Of a DNA stretch of 64,000 nt, positions 8,394 to 17,863 are shown piece after piece. The notes below the pieces were generated by a model, which saw only the letters and a list, made by a program, of their open reading frames with translations, searched no databases and was not told the DNA's origin. A program made the translations under genes and the position numbers. This DNA is from VRUE01 sp963704515 (lineage in GTDB: Bacteria; Actinomycetota; Thermoleophilia; Solirubrobacterales; 70-9), in assembly GCA_963704515.1 (NCBI GenBank), contig OY969913.1, positions 682,001-746,000 on the forward strand, written 5' to 3'. Every line of letters begins with the position of its first letter. The stretch's first letter is position 1.

Positions 8394-9146
8394 ATGAGCT
8401 TGTTTCAGCGACGACCCAAGATGATCGTGCCGGGGGAGATCTTGGCTTTGCTTCCTGCGTATGGCGACGCGGTGCTCAGCGCGCGTGCTGCGGGTCAACC
8501 AGTGACCGATCCCCGGTTTGACTGGAGCGCGTTCATCGGGCCTGTGCATACGCCGCTGATGCTGGATGATCGCGGTCAGGTCATCGGAGAGCTGTACGAC
8601 GCGGCAGTCAACGCCGAGAATCGAGAAAAGGCGACCGTTGGCGCCTATTCTCTGCTCGCGGAGTTCAACCCCGAACTGGAAGACCCACGATTCCTGGGCC
8701 TCTACGACGACGCACTGGAGTACATGCACGCGGCTGGATTCTCAAGCGGGCACCTCACGCGCTTTGAGGCCGATCGCTGGATAGCGACGCATGGAGATCT
8801 GCGCTCGAGCTTCGACGGAATCGTCGAGGTTCAGGTGCCCGACCCTGCCGTATTGCCCTCCGTGAAGCCGCTGGAGGCGGGAGGCTCCCGGATGCTCGCG
8901 CTCACCGAGCCACTGCCGAACGGCAATGCCTTCTTCGCCGAACATCAACCAGACGGGACGTATATCGTCTACTCGGAGCGGCAGCGGAGCGTCGATGATC
9001 CGACCCGGTCTCGATACGACGAGAGCCAGCTCGGCACGTTCGATTCGCTTGAGGGACTGCTCCGTGCGCTGGGGGAGATGTTCGGCACGGCGCCGCATTG
9101 GTCTGACGAGGATCTCGAGCCTTACTTTCCGCACCGTCGGGCATAG
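8394..9146 (+). CDS. hypothetical protein, 250 aa
   Basis: A GGAGG at 8381-8385 is well placed for ATG 8394; an upstream GTG at 8379 has no such site. The protein (MSLFQRRPKMIVPGEIL...) is acidic and soluble and has no signal or membrane segment. It appears to be two alpha/beta parts, with a C-terminal segment that is rich in acidic and aromatic residues. It resembles hypothetical proteins of actinobacteria by style only; no family was recognised. It converges with the large minus-strand gene that ends 25 bases away. Confidence 0.65.
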   Translation: MSLFQRRPKMIVPGEILALLPAYGDAVLSARAAGQPVTDPRFDWSAFIGPVHTPLMLDDRGQVIGELYDAAVNAENREKATVGAYSLLAEFNPELEDPRFLGLYDDALEYMHAAGFSSGHLTRFEADRWIATHGDLRSSFDGIVEVQVPDPAVLPSVKPLEAGGSRMLALTEPLPNGNAFFAEHQPDGTYIVYSERQRSVDDPTRSRYDESQLGTFDSLEGLLRALGEMFGTAPHWSDEDLEPYFPHRRA

Positions 9147-9171
9147 GCAGCGGGTCTTCACTCGCGTGCAT

Positions 9172-11430
9172 TCAGAAGTGGCCGACTGCGGCCGCCTGCC
9201 GAGCCTCTTCTCCCGTTGGCGCGTGCGCCACACCGGTCTTCGGATCGATCAGGATGGCTCCGACGCCGCTATCGACGGCAACCCCCATCGCATAGGAGTG
9301 GTGCTGACCGAGTGGCGTGGCCCGCCCATCTGGGCCCCAGCCGTTGGCCTCGATGGTGGCCACAACCCAATGTGCCAGCCTGGCGGCGGGATCACCCAGT
9401 TTGTATTTCTTCCATACGTCATAGGTCAGATCTGAAACGGCATAAAGGATCAGCTTGCGCCACCCCGGCGGCGCCTCCGGCGACAGTCCTTCGAATGCTT
9501 TGACGCCAAGCAGGCAGGCCGCGACGACAGCCTCTCCATCGTTGCGGGCCAGCTCCTGGTCGGCCATGAAGAAGGCCTTGATGAGCTCATCGTCCGCTTC
9601 GGTCAATCCGTCCTGGGAATAAACAACGCGGTCGTCTTCATGGCTTGAGATGGCGCGAACGTCGACGTCCTCTTGAATCGGGATCTCGGCTGGCGGGCTT
9701 TCGTCGACCGCTGGCAGGTCCCCGATCGCCGTCCATCTCTCGCGCAGATCCTTGGAGAAGAGCTCGGGTGGCACTGATGGAATCCCTTCCTTCGCGCTGT
9801 CTATCCAGGTTTGGACGCGAGGGTGGCCGAACCGCTTGGCGAGGGTCGCGAGGTGCATCAGCGCTATCAAGCGTGCCGGGCCGGCGTCGTTCGCGGTAGT
9901 CGGCTCTCCCGTGTCGAAGGTGCGCTCGTCGAAAGGGGGATCGAGCAGACCGGCGTCAAACAGCTGCTCTCCCAGGCGGAGGAAGACACGTTCTGCTGCC
10001 GCCCCGTTGCTGATCCACGGCTCTGGAAACCCAAGCCGGCCGATGCGCCGAGATGGTTCGCGTCCTGCAGCGTCATCAAGCTCGCAGGCGCGCCAATCTA
10101 CTGCGAGGCCAAGTGCATTGGAGACGTCGAATTCGCCGAACTCCTGCTCCGCCCAGTTGAACACATCCATGCCGCCGCCTGCGTCCGGGCACTCCGCGAT
10201 CAGTTGCGCGTAGTAGCGATCAAAGTCGGCGCCATAGTTGTCCGGGTCGAGCTGCACTCCCCAGCGGCTGTAGCGTCCGCGATGCGCGTCAAAGATGGCC
10301 ATGAACATTCGCCGGCGCTCCGCTGGGTCTTGCCAGCTGAGAAGGAAATGGTCGTCTTCGTCTGGTGCCAGGAAGAAAACTGAGTGCCCGAAGATCTCGT
10401 CGTCCTCGGCAACGTCGCTGTAATCGGCGAGAGCAACCGAACGCGGGTTGCGTTGGGACGCTCCGAAGAAGCCTTTCTTCTGCATCGGAACCAGGACTAC
10501 GGTCTTCCTGAGAAGGACCACCAGGACATCCTCGGGTCCCTGGGTTTCGTTGCCCCATTGAGCGCGGCTTATCTCGAGCAGGCCCCCATCGCTTCCTCCT
10601 GCTGCGGTCCAGGCGGCTTGCAGCTGCGCCACGGTCTGAGACGAGGGAGGCAACATTCCCGCCCTCTCGAAGACCGCCGAAATTTCGGGGCTGGTTAGAT
10701 CGATGTTTACAGTCTTGCCTCCTTCGGTGGGCATATCGTGAGTGCCGGTTTCGAGCTGCGCTTCGACTTGCTTGATCAGCTTCTTCGTGCGATGTCCGGT
10801 GAAGGCCACGGTCCTAACGGCGTCGGTGGTGGCGCCCTTACGGGCATCGCCGATCGCGCTGCGAGCGTCCCAGAGCGCCTTGGTGATCGATCGCTTGGTG
10901 AGCGTCTCAGGCATTTGCGCCGTCGTTTGCTCACGGATCCTGCTCGCTAGGATTCCGGCAACAGGTGGCTCCCCGGCCATGGCGTTCTGTGCCGTCTCGG
11001 GGTTGTCGGTTACCCCCCACAGCACGAGCATGTGCGCACCGATCTGCTCGTCGCTCAGACTCAGGCCCTTCAAGGCGGCGACATCGCAGAACGTTGCGGT
11101 TTCGCAGTAGAGGTCGGCGAGCTGATTCGCGACGCCGACGAGTGGGCCGGCCCCGAACGACATCAGCCCAAGGCGTCTTCGACGCTTGCGGGCAGACACA
11201 TAGAGGTCCCTCGCGCCATGGTCTTCGCGTTGGTTGTCATCGCGCACTGCTTGAACGAGGACTAGAAGAAAGCGCTCGACGCTGAGCTGCTGTTCGTCGT
11301 TGTCCGCGAAGATCACCCGGATTCCGCGCAAGCCCTCCCCCGCGATCTGTCCCGGAGCGGAAGCCGCGGCCTTTCGAGCGCTCTCGCCAAGGCGGCCAGC
11401 GTTTTCTTCCAGGCGATCTCTCCACCCCAT
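9172..11430 (-). CDS. large hypothetical cytosolic protein
   Basis: From ATG 11430 this is 752 residues (GTG 11436 is also possible); neither has an obvious ribosome-binding site. The N-terminal 200 residues contain a glycine-rich patch followed by helices (LMSFGAGPLVGVANQLADLY) that faintly resemble EcsC-type proteins. The middle has an acidic, poorly conserved-looking domain. The C-terminal part after about residue 600 looks like a separate helical domain (ELIKAFFMADQELARNDGEA). No catalytic motif was found. It faces the AICE-like element across a 390-base gap. It may be accessory cargo, and its function is unknown. Confidence 0.6.
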   Translation of the reverse strand: MGWRDRLEENAGRLGESARKAAASAPGQIAGEGLRGIRVIFADNDEQQLSVERFLLVLVQAVRDDNQREDHGARDLYVSARKRRRRLGLMSFGAGPLVGVANQLADLYCETATFCDVAALKGLSLSDEQIGAHMLVLWGVTDNPETAQNAMAGEPPVAGILASRIREQTTAQMPETLTKRSITKALWDARSAIGDARKGATTDAVRTVAFTGHRTKKLIKQVEAQLETGTHDMPTEGGKTVNIDLTSPEISAVFERAGMLPPSSQTVAQLQAAWTAAGGSDGGLLEISRAQWGNETQGPEDVLVVLLRKTVVLVPMQKKGFFGASQRNPRSVALADYSDVAEDDEIFGHSVFFLAPDEDDHFLLSWQDPAERRRMFMAIFDAHRGRYSRWGVQLDPDNYGADFDRYYAQLIAECPDAGGGMDVFNWAEQEFGEFDVSNALGLAVDWRACELDDAAGREPSRRIGRLGFPEPWISNGAAAERVFLRLGEQLFDAGLLDPPFDERTFDTGEPTTANDAGPARLIALMHLATLAKRFGHPRVQTWIDSAKEGIPSVPPELFSKDLRERWTAIGDLPAVDESPPAEIPIQEDVDVRAISSHEDDRVVYSQDGLTEADDELIKAFFMADQELARNDGEAVVAACLLGVKAFEGLSPEAPPGWRKLILYAVSDLTYDVWKKYKLGDPAARLAHWVVATIEANGWGPDGRATPLGQHHSYAMGVAVDSGVGAILIDPKTGVAHAPTGEEARQAAAVGHF

Positions 11431-11436
11431 AACCAC

Positions 11437-11823
11437 GCAAAACTATCTAAGCGTAACGTTTGTCGTCGTGCTCCCAACGACCTGGGCTGTCTTGCGAGCC
11501 TGCCGTGAGGTCGCGCGACGACGCGAAACAGCGGACGCGGTAGGCCCGAATCTAAAAGTTTCCTAACGGATATGTGCGTGGATTAGCGGGGATACGCGGG
11601 GATTACGGGTGGCGGGATAGGTCGGTTTGACTCCTCATGGTCACGGAGCTACTTAGGTGACTATGAAAATTTTTCAGCCTCATCTCATCGCACGTCCCGT
11701 CGTAGGTCCAAACGCACATCCGAACGCTGCAACTCGCTCCCCGAAAGGCGCAATCGCGCCACGGGTCGGCGACTGCGGCGTTCGCGTTTTGCCGACATCC
11801 CTGTGTCACATCGAGGTCGGATC
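11437..11823. other. non-coding gap with GCGGGGAT repeats
   Basis: This divergent gap of about 390 bases separates the 752-residue gene from the coupling ATPase and is less GC-rich than its surroundings (for example the run ATGAAAATTTTTCAG near 11663-11677). It carries two direct copies of GCGGGGAT at 11586-11593 and 11596-11603. It probably holds promoters for both sides and perhaps integrase or replication-protein binding sites. No gene is seen in it. Confidence 0.5.
11586..11603 (+). repeat. GCGGGGAT tandem direct repeat
   Basis: Two copies of GCGGGGAT are spaced 10 bases apart, one helical turn. A near-identical motif, GCGGGGATATGCG, occurs on the other strand at 26787-26799, next to the tRNA-Val fragment. 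Short repeats near element ends often bind integrase arms or replication proteins; that role is inferred. Confidence 0.4.
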
Positions 11824-14442
11824 ATGAAGGGCCTCGATCCACACGATCCCCGACCGATGCTGGTGATCTTCGCCGGCACTCTTCTCATCGCCGCCTGGAG
11901 CGTGCTATCGAGCATCACCCTCGATGGGGTCCTCGCACTCGCTGAGCCGCTCGCACCCCTCGCGCTCGGTGCACTCGCTATCGCCTCGGCGCTGGCTATG
12001 CAGCGGCTTCTCTCCACCAACCGCACGCTTCGCGACCGTCGCACTGTGGCCGTTGTGCCGGCCGATGAGTTCGACCCGGGGTCCGACGAGGTGCTGCGCT
12101 TCGCAGCCGAACTCGGCGCCACCGAGCGCAGGGTGCTGGGCTGGGTCGACCGCCGCGCGAGCGCCGTCCGGGTGACTCTCACCGGCGATGCCGAGGGGCG
12201 ACTCGTCTACCTGATGAGCGCCCCCGAGCGCGCGTTCAAGTTCCTGCGTGGCGCGCTCGCCACCTACGAGGGCATCGAGCTGCGCGATCCCGAGGAGGTG
12301 CTCGGCAAGCGCCCCGAAGGGAGAGACCTGGCGACCGCTCGCACCGAGCTGGTCCTCGGCCGAAAGGGCCTTGAGCCGCTGGCCCGCCTGTCGCTCGACC
12401 CCGATCCGTTGCGTCCCTTCGCCGCAGCCCTGGAGGCGCTTCGTGCCGAGGCCGGTGAGGGACTCAGCATCTGCATCGACCTGTTGCCCGCCACCGGCCG
12501 GCGGCGCACGAGTCTGCGCCGCGGCCTGCAGCGCCAGGCGCGTCGTCGCTACGGCGAACCTCGCACCCTTCGCGAACGGCTCGACGGCCCACAGCGGGAC
12601 AGAGGTCGTCCCGGTCCCGACCAGTTGCTCGAGCAGCGGATGATCAACGAGGCGCTAGACGCGAAACTGCGCGAGTCCGGAGCGCTGTTTGAGGCGCAGG
12701 TCCTGATCCGCTGCCGAGCCGTGAACCGGGCCGGCGCCAAGGCGGCGATGCAGCGCGTGCTCGGAGGGTTTGAGATCTTCGGCGCGCAGAACTGGTTCCG
12801 CGCCCGCGGCGTCTCGATTCTCGGCCTCGCCTTCTTCGGCTCGGACCGGCTGCCGCTGCGAAGGAGCTTCGACCGTCGCATGGACAGCGGTCGCTTCCGC
12901 CCGGGCCGGCAGATGACCCTCACCGCCAGCGAGCTGGCCGGCTTCCTGAAGCCGCCGAACGTCCACTGCAACGCCGACAATGTCGTCCGCGCCGGGACCC
13001 TGCTGGGCGCCCCGCCGAAGTTGCCGACCTTCGAGAAGGACAAGGCGGACCTGATTCCACTGGGTCGGATCGGTTCCAACGGCAACGGGCGGATCGTCGG
13101 CGTGCGCACCGCCGACACCTTCTTCTCCTACATCGCCGGGCGCTCGCGCTACGGCAAGACCGAGCTGGCCGTCGCCCAGTTCGTCCACATTGTCCGCTCC
13201 GGCCACGGCGGCCTCTTCCTCGATCCTCACGGTGACGCGCTGACGCGGATCAGGCCCTATCTGCGCGAGCCGGAGCTGCGCCGCAAGGTGGTCGAAATCG
13301 ACCTCGGCCCGGGCAGCCCATCGGCCCTGCCTGGGTGGAACCTCTTCGAGCTGGGCGGTGGCGGCGACGGCGAGGAGCGGGTCGAGGCGATCGTCGATGC
13401 CTTCTCCACGGCGCTGGAGTGGGGCGAGCGATCGACGCGCGCCATCAACCTCACCACCCAAGCCGCCACCGCGCTGGTCTCGATAGCCAAGGTGTTGCCC
13501 GACGAGCTGGCGCCGACGATCTTCCAACTCCCAACGCTGCTCTCCGACAAGCGCTGGCGCGCGGCCGCCATGCCCTTCCTGCCGCGCGCCTCTCAGCGCT
13601 TCTGGGAGCACCGCTTCCCGCTGCTCGCCGCCGAGGCGGTTACGCCGCTGACGAACATGGTCGACCGGCTGCGCGCCTTTCCCTCGACCACGACGTTGCT
13701 CGGCCAGAGCGAGAGCACCTACCGGGTGCGCAAGGCGATGGACGAGGGCCAGATCGTCCTCGTCTGTCCCGGCTCGGGCGGTGCGCTCGACCGGCTGATC
13801 GCCAACCTGATCGTCTTCGATCTGCTGCACTCGGCACGGGGTCGGGCGGAGCTGGCGCCCGGCAGGCGCAAGCCCTTCTGGGTCTTCCTCGATGAGGTGC
13901 AGAGCTTCGACGCCGGCCGCTCCGGCAGCCTTGCCGGCCTGCTCGAGCAGAGCGCCAAGTTCGGGCTGCGCGCGGTGTTGCTCAACCAGAACCCCGAGCG
14001 GCTGAGCCCGCAGACGCTGAACGCACTCACGACCAATCGCTCCCACCTGCTGACGACCGCGCTCAACTCCCACGCGGCTGCGCTGTTGACCAAAGAGTGG
14101 GGTGGGGAGCTGAACAGCACCGTGATGGCGAGGCTGCCGCGCTTCCGCTTCATCGCCCAGGTGACCCACGAAGGCGACCTCAGTCGGCCCTTCGCGTTGC
14201 AGGGGATCAGGGTCGAGGACGTCCACTCGGCGCCCAGGTTTGGTCGGGAAGCCGTGGTGCCTGAAGCCGCACCGCGCACCAAGGCCGCGCAGGTGATCGA
14301 GCACCTCGAAACGCTCGACGATCGCATCCAGGCCCACCTGGAAGGGCTCGATCCGCCCTCGGCGCCGCAACCCGGCGGTGGCGACAAGGGCGGACCCTCG
14401 GACGATCCCTTCTGGCTCGACGGAGGAAGCGATGGCGACTGA
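11824..14442 (+). CDS. VirD4/TraD-like conjugal coupling ATPase
   Basis: From ATG 11824 (GAGGT at 11813-11817 in a good position; GTG 11803 is an alternative) the protein has 872 residues. Two hydrophobic segments near residues 12-58 anchor it in the membrane. The cytosolic part has a Walker A at about residue 440 (AGRSRYGKTEL), FLDPHGD, a Walker B near 688 (FWVFLDEVQSF) and LLNQNPERLSP. This is the layout of type IV secretion coupling proteins, which pump DNA during conjugation. It overlaps the following replication-relaxation gene by 11 bases. No relaxase or mating-pair genes are nearby, so the element is probably mobilisable rather than self-transmissible. Confidence 0.85.
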   Translation: MKGLDPHDPRPMLVIFAGTLLIAAWSVLSSITLDGVLALAEPLAPLALGALAIASALAMQRLLSTNRTLRDRRTVAVVPADEFDPGSDEVLRFAAELGATERRVLGWVDRRASAVRVTLTGDAEGRLVYLMSAPERAFKFLRGALATYEGIELRDPEEVLGKRPEGRDLATARTELVLGRKGLEPLARLSLDPDPLRPFAAALEALRAEAGEGLSICIDLLPATGRRRTSLRRGLQRQARRRYGEPRTLRERLDGPQRDRGRPGPDQLLEQRMINEALDAKLRESGALFEAQVLIRCRAVNRAGAKAAMQRVLGGFEIFGAQNWFRARGVSILGLAFFGSDRLPLRRSFDRRMDSGRFRPGRQMTLTASELAGFLKPPNVHCNADNVVRAGTLLGAPPKLPTFEKDKADLIPLGRIGSNGNGRIVGVRTADTFFSYIAGRSRYGKTELAVAQFVHIVRSGHGGLFLDPHGDALTRIRPYLREPELRRKVVEIDLGPGSPSALPGWNLFELGGGGDGEERVEAIVDAFSTALEWGERSTRAINLTTQAATALVSIAKVLPDELAPTIFQLPTLLSDKRWRAAAMPFLPRASQRFWEHRFPLLAAEAVTPLTNMVDRLRAFPSTTTLLGQSESTYRVRKAMDEGQIVLVCPGSGGALDRLIANLIVFDLLHSARGRAELAPGRRKPFWVFLDEVQSFDAGRSGSLAGLLEQSAKFGLRAVLLNQNPERLSPQTLNALTTNRSHLLTTALNSHAAALLTKEWGGELNSTVMARLPRFRFIAQVTHEGDLSRPFALQGIRVEDVHSAPRFGREAVVPEAAPRTKAAQVIEHLETLDDRIQAHLEGLDPPSAPQPGGGDKGGPSDDPFWLDGGSDGD

Positions 14443-15337
14443 AACGATCCGCCGCCGGGAGACTGAGCTGCCGGAAACGGCGGGTGAGGTCGTCGCCTCG
14501 CTCGCCCAGCACCGCGTTCTCTGCACGGCGCAGGTTCGGGCCATCCACTTCCCGGACAACCGCATCCGCTGGACCCAGAGCGTGCTCGCCCGGCTACGAG
14601 ACGCGGGGCTCGTCGAGTCCGTCCAGCCGCCGCGCACCGGCCGGCGCCTCTGGTTCGCCACCGAGCGCGGGGTGCGGATGGCCCGCGAGGCGCACGCCTT
14701 GGAAGCGATGTCGCGCCCGCTGGAGGGCAGCGAGGTGGCCGGCCAGCTGCAGGCGCACACGCTCGCGGTCAACGACGCCGGCATCTGCTTCCTGCGGGCG
14801 GCGCGGGAGCGGGACGATGAGTTCGGGCCGCTCTCCTGGCGCCACGAGGTTGCTCACCGGCTCTCGCGCGGCCGGGGCCGGCGACGGCGGACGCTGATCG
14901 CCGATGCGGTGCTGACCTACCTGCGCGGCGAGGGCGGGCGCGTCGCGCTCGAGCAGCGCTTCCTCGAGCTCGACCGCGCCACCCTCTCGGTCGATCGCCT
15001 CGTCGCCGAGCTGACCGCCTACGCGGAGCTGTACCGGGCGGCGGGTGGCGATGGCGAGCCGACTTGGCGCACGTACTACCCGCGCTTCCCAGCCGTTCAC
15101 TGCGTGCTCGCCGGGGCTCCGCGGGCCGCCCTGGAACGACGCCGAAAGAGCGTGATCGCGCTACTGCGGAGTAACCCGCTGGTCGCCCGCACCCGCGAGG
15201 TGCGGATTTCGATCTGCCTGCTGGAGGACTTGGAGGAGCACGGGCCGTTCGCGCCGATCTTCGTCGGAGCCGGCGATTCCGGCAAGGAGGTCGACTGGCT
15301 TGGGAAGGCGCCACGGAAGAAGCGGGAGGGGGACTGA
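14432..15337 (+). CDS. replication-relaxation family protein
   Basis: This 301-residue protein starts at ATG 14432, preceded by GGAGGAAG and overlapping the coupling ATPase end. The N-terminal 80 residues form a winged helix (LAQHRVLCTAQVRAIHF ... LARLRDAGLVE). The rest resembles the Replic_Relax family of actinobacterial plasmids and integrative elements, which acts in plasmid replication or mobilisation. Its position after a TraD-like ATPase and before an excisionase-like gene is typical. The frame extends upstream to 14378, but that segment lies inside the previous gene. Confidence 0.75.
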   Translation: MATETIRRRETELPETAGEVVASLAQHRVLCTAQVRAIHFPDNRIRWTQSVLARLRDAGLVESVQPPRTGRRLWFATERGVRMAREAHALEAMSRPLEGSEVAGQLQAHTLAVNDAGICFLRAARERDDEFGPLSWRHEVAHRLSRGRGRRRRTLIADAVLTYLRGEGGRVALEQRFLELDRATLSVDRLVAELTAYAELYRAAGGDGEPTWRTYYPRFPAVHCVLAGAPRAALERRRKSVIALLRSNPLVARTREVRISICLLEDLEEHGPFAPIFVGAGDSGKEVDWLGKAPRKKREGD

Positions 15338-15338
15338 A

Positions 15339-15764
15339 GTGTCGGTCCACGACGTGAAGCTCACGCCGAGCGAGATCGACGCGATCGTGAGTCGAGTCGC
15401 CGAGCTCCTGCAGTCGAGGCGCACGGCACGCCCTGCGCGACCGCGGCCCAGGTTGGTGACCGCAGCCGAAGTCGCGCGGTGGTGCGGCGTCGAGCGCTCG
15501 TGGGTCTATGCCCACGCCGAGGAGCTGGGCGCCCGCAAGATCGGCACCGGCGAGCGCCCGCGGCTGCGCTTCGATCTCGCCGAAGTGAGCGAGCGGATCG
15601 CCGCGTTGAGCAGCTCGCAAACCGGCTCTGGACTGGGGTCTACGGCGATTGCCGCCGATCCACGCGGTCGCTCGCATTCACCGCGACGGAGAGGTATTGT
15701 CGTCGGGCAAAACAAAACGACCGGGCGGCGCGCAAACGCCCCCGGCCCGGCGCCGAAGATATGA
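15339..15764 (+). CDS. excisionase-like helix-turn-helix protein
   Basis: The protein has 141 residues. GTG 15339 lies one base after the previous stop and downstream of GGGAGGGGG at 15324-15332. Residues about 35-85 form a MerR/excisionase-type DNA-binding domain (VTAAEVARWCGVERSWVYAHAEELGARKIGTG). The C-terminus is basic and low-complexity. Next to an integrase this is most likely the recombination directionality factor (Xis) or a regulator of the element. It is cotranscribed with the replication-relaxation gene. Confidence 0.75.
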   Translation: MSVHDVKLTPSEIDAIVSRVAELLQSRRTARPARPRPRLVTAAEVARWCGVERSWVYAHAEELGARKIGTGERPRLRFDLAEVSERIAALSSSQTGSGLGSTAIAADPRGRSHSPRRRGIVVGQNKTTGRRANAPGPAPKI

Positions 15765-15866
15765 GCTTCGACGCGATGATCAGCCTAGCGGCGACCTGTG
15801 TGCCCGGCGCCGCACGGCGTCCGCGCCAGCCATGTCTCCGGTGCCTCGAACCAGGAGGTGATCGGA

Positions 15867-17165
15867 ATGGCTCGTAGATCGGAAGGCCAGGTGGTGGAGC
15901 GCCACTGGAAGAGCGGGCGCGGCTATGCGCTTCGCTTCCGCGCCTACGGCGAGCGCCAGTACCTGACGCTCGGGCTGGAGACCGAAGGCTGGGACCGCAA
16001 CCGCGCCGAGGAAGAGCTTGCGAACGTGATGGCCGACGTGCGGCGCGGCCTCTGGACTCCGCCGACGCGGCGGCACCATGTCGAAGAGCGAAGTCAGGGC
16101 GGCGATGGCGAGCTGCTCTTCGGCCCCTTCGCGCGGCGGGTGGTCGCCCAGCGGGAGGGCGAGGTGAGCGCCAGCTATTACCGGATCATGCACTGGGGCC
16201 TTTCGCACCTGCTGCCGTACTTCGCGGACTGGTCGCTCGCCGAGATCGACGTGGAAGCTGTCGATGCCTACCGCGCCTTCAAGGTCGAAGAGTCGGAGTC
16301 GATCCGACGGGCGATCGAACGTCGCAAGCCCAAGCTCGACGAGCATGGCCGTCCGCGCCGCCCGCTCAACGCCACCTCGATCAACAAGACGCTGAAGCTG
16401 CTGCAGTGGGTGCTCTCGATCGCGGTCGAGTACGAGCACATCGACCGCAACCCTGCCGAAGGACGACGGCGTCGGCTGCCCGAGCCCAAGCACGCTCCCG
16501 TCCACCTCGACACCGTCGAGCAGATCCAGGCGCTGCTCGACGCCTGCGCCCTGCTCGACCGCAGCCCGAAGCGGCGCTCGGAGGGCCGGGTGGCGGTCAT
16601 CTCCACGCTCCTCTTCGCCGGCCCGCGTGCCGAAGAGCTCTGCAACCTGCTCTGGCGCGATGTCGATCTCGCCAACGGGCGCATCCACATCGGCCGCTCC
16701 AAGACCCAGGCCGGCCTGCGCGAGATCGACCTCCTGCCGGTCCTGCGCGACACCCTCGCTACCCACAAGGCGAACGCCTACCGCTCCGATCCCGATGACC
16801 TCGTCTTCCCGACCGCGACCGGCGGGCGCCGCGACCGCAACAACCTGCGAAGCCGCACCCTGGGCCTGGCCATCAAGCACGCCGACGAGCTGCTTGCAAA
16901 GCGTGGCCAGCCCTCGCTGCCACGAGGCCTCACGACCCACAAGCTGCGCCACACCTTCGCCTCGATCCTGGTCGCCACCGGCGAGGACCCCGCCTCGGTG
17001 ATGGCCCAGCTCGGCCACGCCCATCCGGCCTTCACCCTGCGCGTCTACACCCACCTGATGCGTCGCGGCAAGGATGAGCGAGCCCGCCTGAAGGCACTGG
17101 TGCAGGGCGAAGGGACCGAGGCGATGACGATCGAGTCGCTGGCTGCGGAGAAGGCAGGATCATGA
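15867..17165 (+). CDS. tyrosine site-specific integrase
   Basis: ATG 15867 follows an AGGAGGT at 15853-15859, giving 432 residues. It has an N-terminal AP2-like arm-binding segment, a SAM-like core-binding domain and a C-terminal catalytic domain. The catalytic set is present: R near 254 (FAGPRAEEL), H-x-x-R near 358-361 (HKLRHT), H near 384 (LGHAHP) and Y near 394 (RVYTHLM). It integrates and excises the element, probably at the tRNA-Val 3' end 500 bases downstream. The start of the next gene overlaps its stop by 4 bases (ATGA). Confidence 0.92.
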   Translation: MARRSEGQVVERHWKSGRGYALRFRAYGERQYLTLGLETEGWDRNRAEEELANVMADVRRGLWTPPTRRHHVEERSQGGDGELLFGPFARRVVAQREGEVSASYYRIMHWGLSHLLPYFADWSLAEIDVEAVDAYRAFKVEESESIRRAIERRKPKLDEHGRPRRPLNATSINKTLKLLQWVLSIAVEYEHIDRNPAEGRRRRLPEPKHAPVHLDTVEQIQALLDACALLDRSPKRRSEGRVAVISTLLFAGPRAEELCNLLWRDVDLANGRIHIGRSKTQAGLREIDLLPVLRDTLATHKANAYRSDPDDLVFPTATGGRRDRNNLRSRTLGLAIKHADELLAKRGQPSLPRGLTTHKLRHTFASILVATGEDPASVMAQLGHAHPAFTLRVYTHLMRRGKDERARLKALVQGEGTEAMTIESLAAEKAGS

Positions 17166-17410
17166 CCTCGGCAATCGGAGTCGCGATCCTCGTAGTTGCC
17201 GGCATCTGGCTCTTCGGCAGCCTTGTGGCACGTTGGGCTGGCGTCCTGCTCGTCATCGCCGGTTCGGCAGCGCTCGCCAGCACCGGCGACGCCAACGGGC
17301 TCCTGCTCATCACACTCGGCGCCGCGCTCTGGCTGGCGGGCCACTTGCTCCACCGAATACGACGCGGTGCGTGGAAGAGCGCGCTGGCGGAACGCGTTTT
17401 GCAGCGGTAG
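17162..17410 (+). CDS. small membrane protein after integrase
   Basis: This 82-residue protein starts at ATG 17162, overlapping the integrase stop by 4 bases (ATGA), so translation is coupled. It is almost entirely hydrophobic, with three likely transmembrane helices split by short loops (around residues 4-22, 25-43 and 47-67), and a basic C-terminal tail. No known family was recognised. Its position suggests an element-encoded membrane function, possibly entry exclusion or stability, but this is guesswork. Confidence 0.6.
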   Translation: MTSAIGVAILVVAGIWLFGSLVARWAGVLLVIAGSAALASTGDANGLLLITLGAALWLAGHLLHRIRRGAWKSALAERVLQR

Positions 17411-17420
17411 CGTCCTGCGT

Positions 17421-17594
17421 ATGAGCCAGGCTCGAGGAAACAACCGATCCGATGCGTCACGCCGTTTTTCCAGTCGTTCCGGTGTCTCGCTCAACCAGCT
17501 CTTGAAGGGCGCTGATCGGATTCGCAAGAGTCGATCTCTTCCCGGCGGTTCTCCCAGTGCCGCCAGGCTGATCCGAGAGGACCGCAACCGCTAA
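17421..17594 (+). CDS. possible antitoxin-like small protein
   Basis: This 57-residue basic open frame lies 10 bases after the small membrane gene. Its C-terminal part (ADRIRKSRSLPGG and SAARLIREDRNR) resembles C-terminal tails of VapB-type antitoxins. The DNA-binding N-terminal half of such antitoxins is not evident, and no PIN toxin follows. It may be a remnant, or a chance open frame in the gap before tRNA-Val. Confidence 0.3.
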   Translation: MSQARGNNRSDASRRFSSRSGVSLNQLLKGADRIRKSRSLPGGSPSAARLIREDRNR

Positions 17595-17660
17595 CGCCAG
17601 CCGTGCCGGCCCGGAAGCCCAGCCCGATGCGGGCTATCCTCTCTCAGAATCCCCAAATCC

Positions 17661-17733
17661 GGGCGGTTAGCTCAGCTGGGAGAGCACCTGCTTTACAAGC
17701 AGGGGGTCGGCGGTTCGAGCCCGTCACCGCCCA
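17661..17733 (+). tRNA. tRNA-Val (anticodon TAC)
   Basis: The acceptor stem is GGGCGGT/ACCGCCC with discriminator A; CCA is not encoded. The D-arm is GCTC...GAGC. The anticodon arm is CCTGC-TTTACAA-GCAGG, giving anticodon TAC, and the T-arm loop is TTCGAGC. Its 3' half is partly duplicated at 26892-26932 with a different T-stem, so the gene was an integration target. The integrase gene lies about 500 bases upstream. Confidence 0.95.
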
Positions 17734-17863
17734 TCGCTGGAAGCACTCGGCGCTCAACGGCTCGGAAGAGCGCGCTTGCTTGAGCGTTACCTCGTTGGCT
17801 TGCTGGCCTCGCATGCTTGCCGATGAACCCGAACCGTGATGGAGTCCAAGCGTTGAGGGCTTG

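Larger units (their letters stand above)
11824..17410 (+). mobile_element. integrative mobilisable element core
   Basis: Coupling ATPase, replication-relaxation protein, excisionase-like protein, integrase and a small membrane protein lie in one co-oriented run. This is the minimal gene set of actinobacterial integrative mobilisable elements. Limits are approximate: the left edge may be near the GCGGGGAT repeats, and the right edge is probably the tRNA-Val. It may form one composite with the cargo region to its right. Confidence 0.65.

Noticed and set aside
9172..11430. EcsC-family assignment of the 752-residue protein.
   Set aside because: Only a short glycine-rich and helical stretch resembles EcsC; the remainder does not, so no family was assigned.
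12655..14784. A 709-codon minus-strand open frame opposite the coupling ATPase.
   Set aside because: It is the antisense of a gene with clear Walker motifs; its composition (Arg/Ala/Gln-rich) is typical of antisense frames in GC-rich DNA.
17421..17594. Complete type II toxin-antitoxin module next to the integrase.
   Set aside because: Only an antitoxin-like tail is seen and no toxin gene follows before tRNA-Val.
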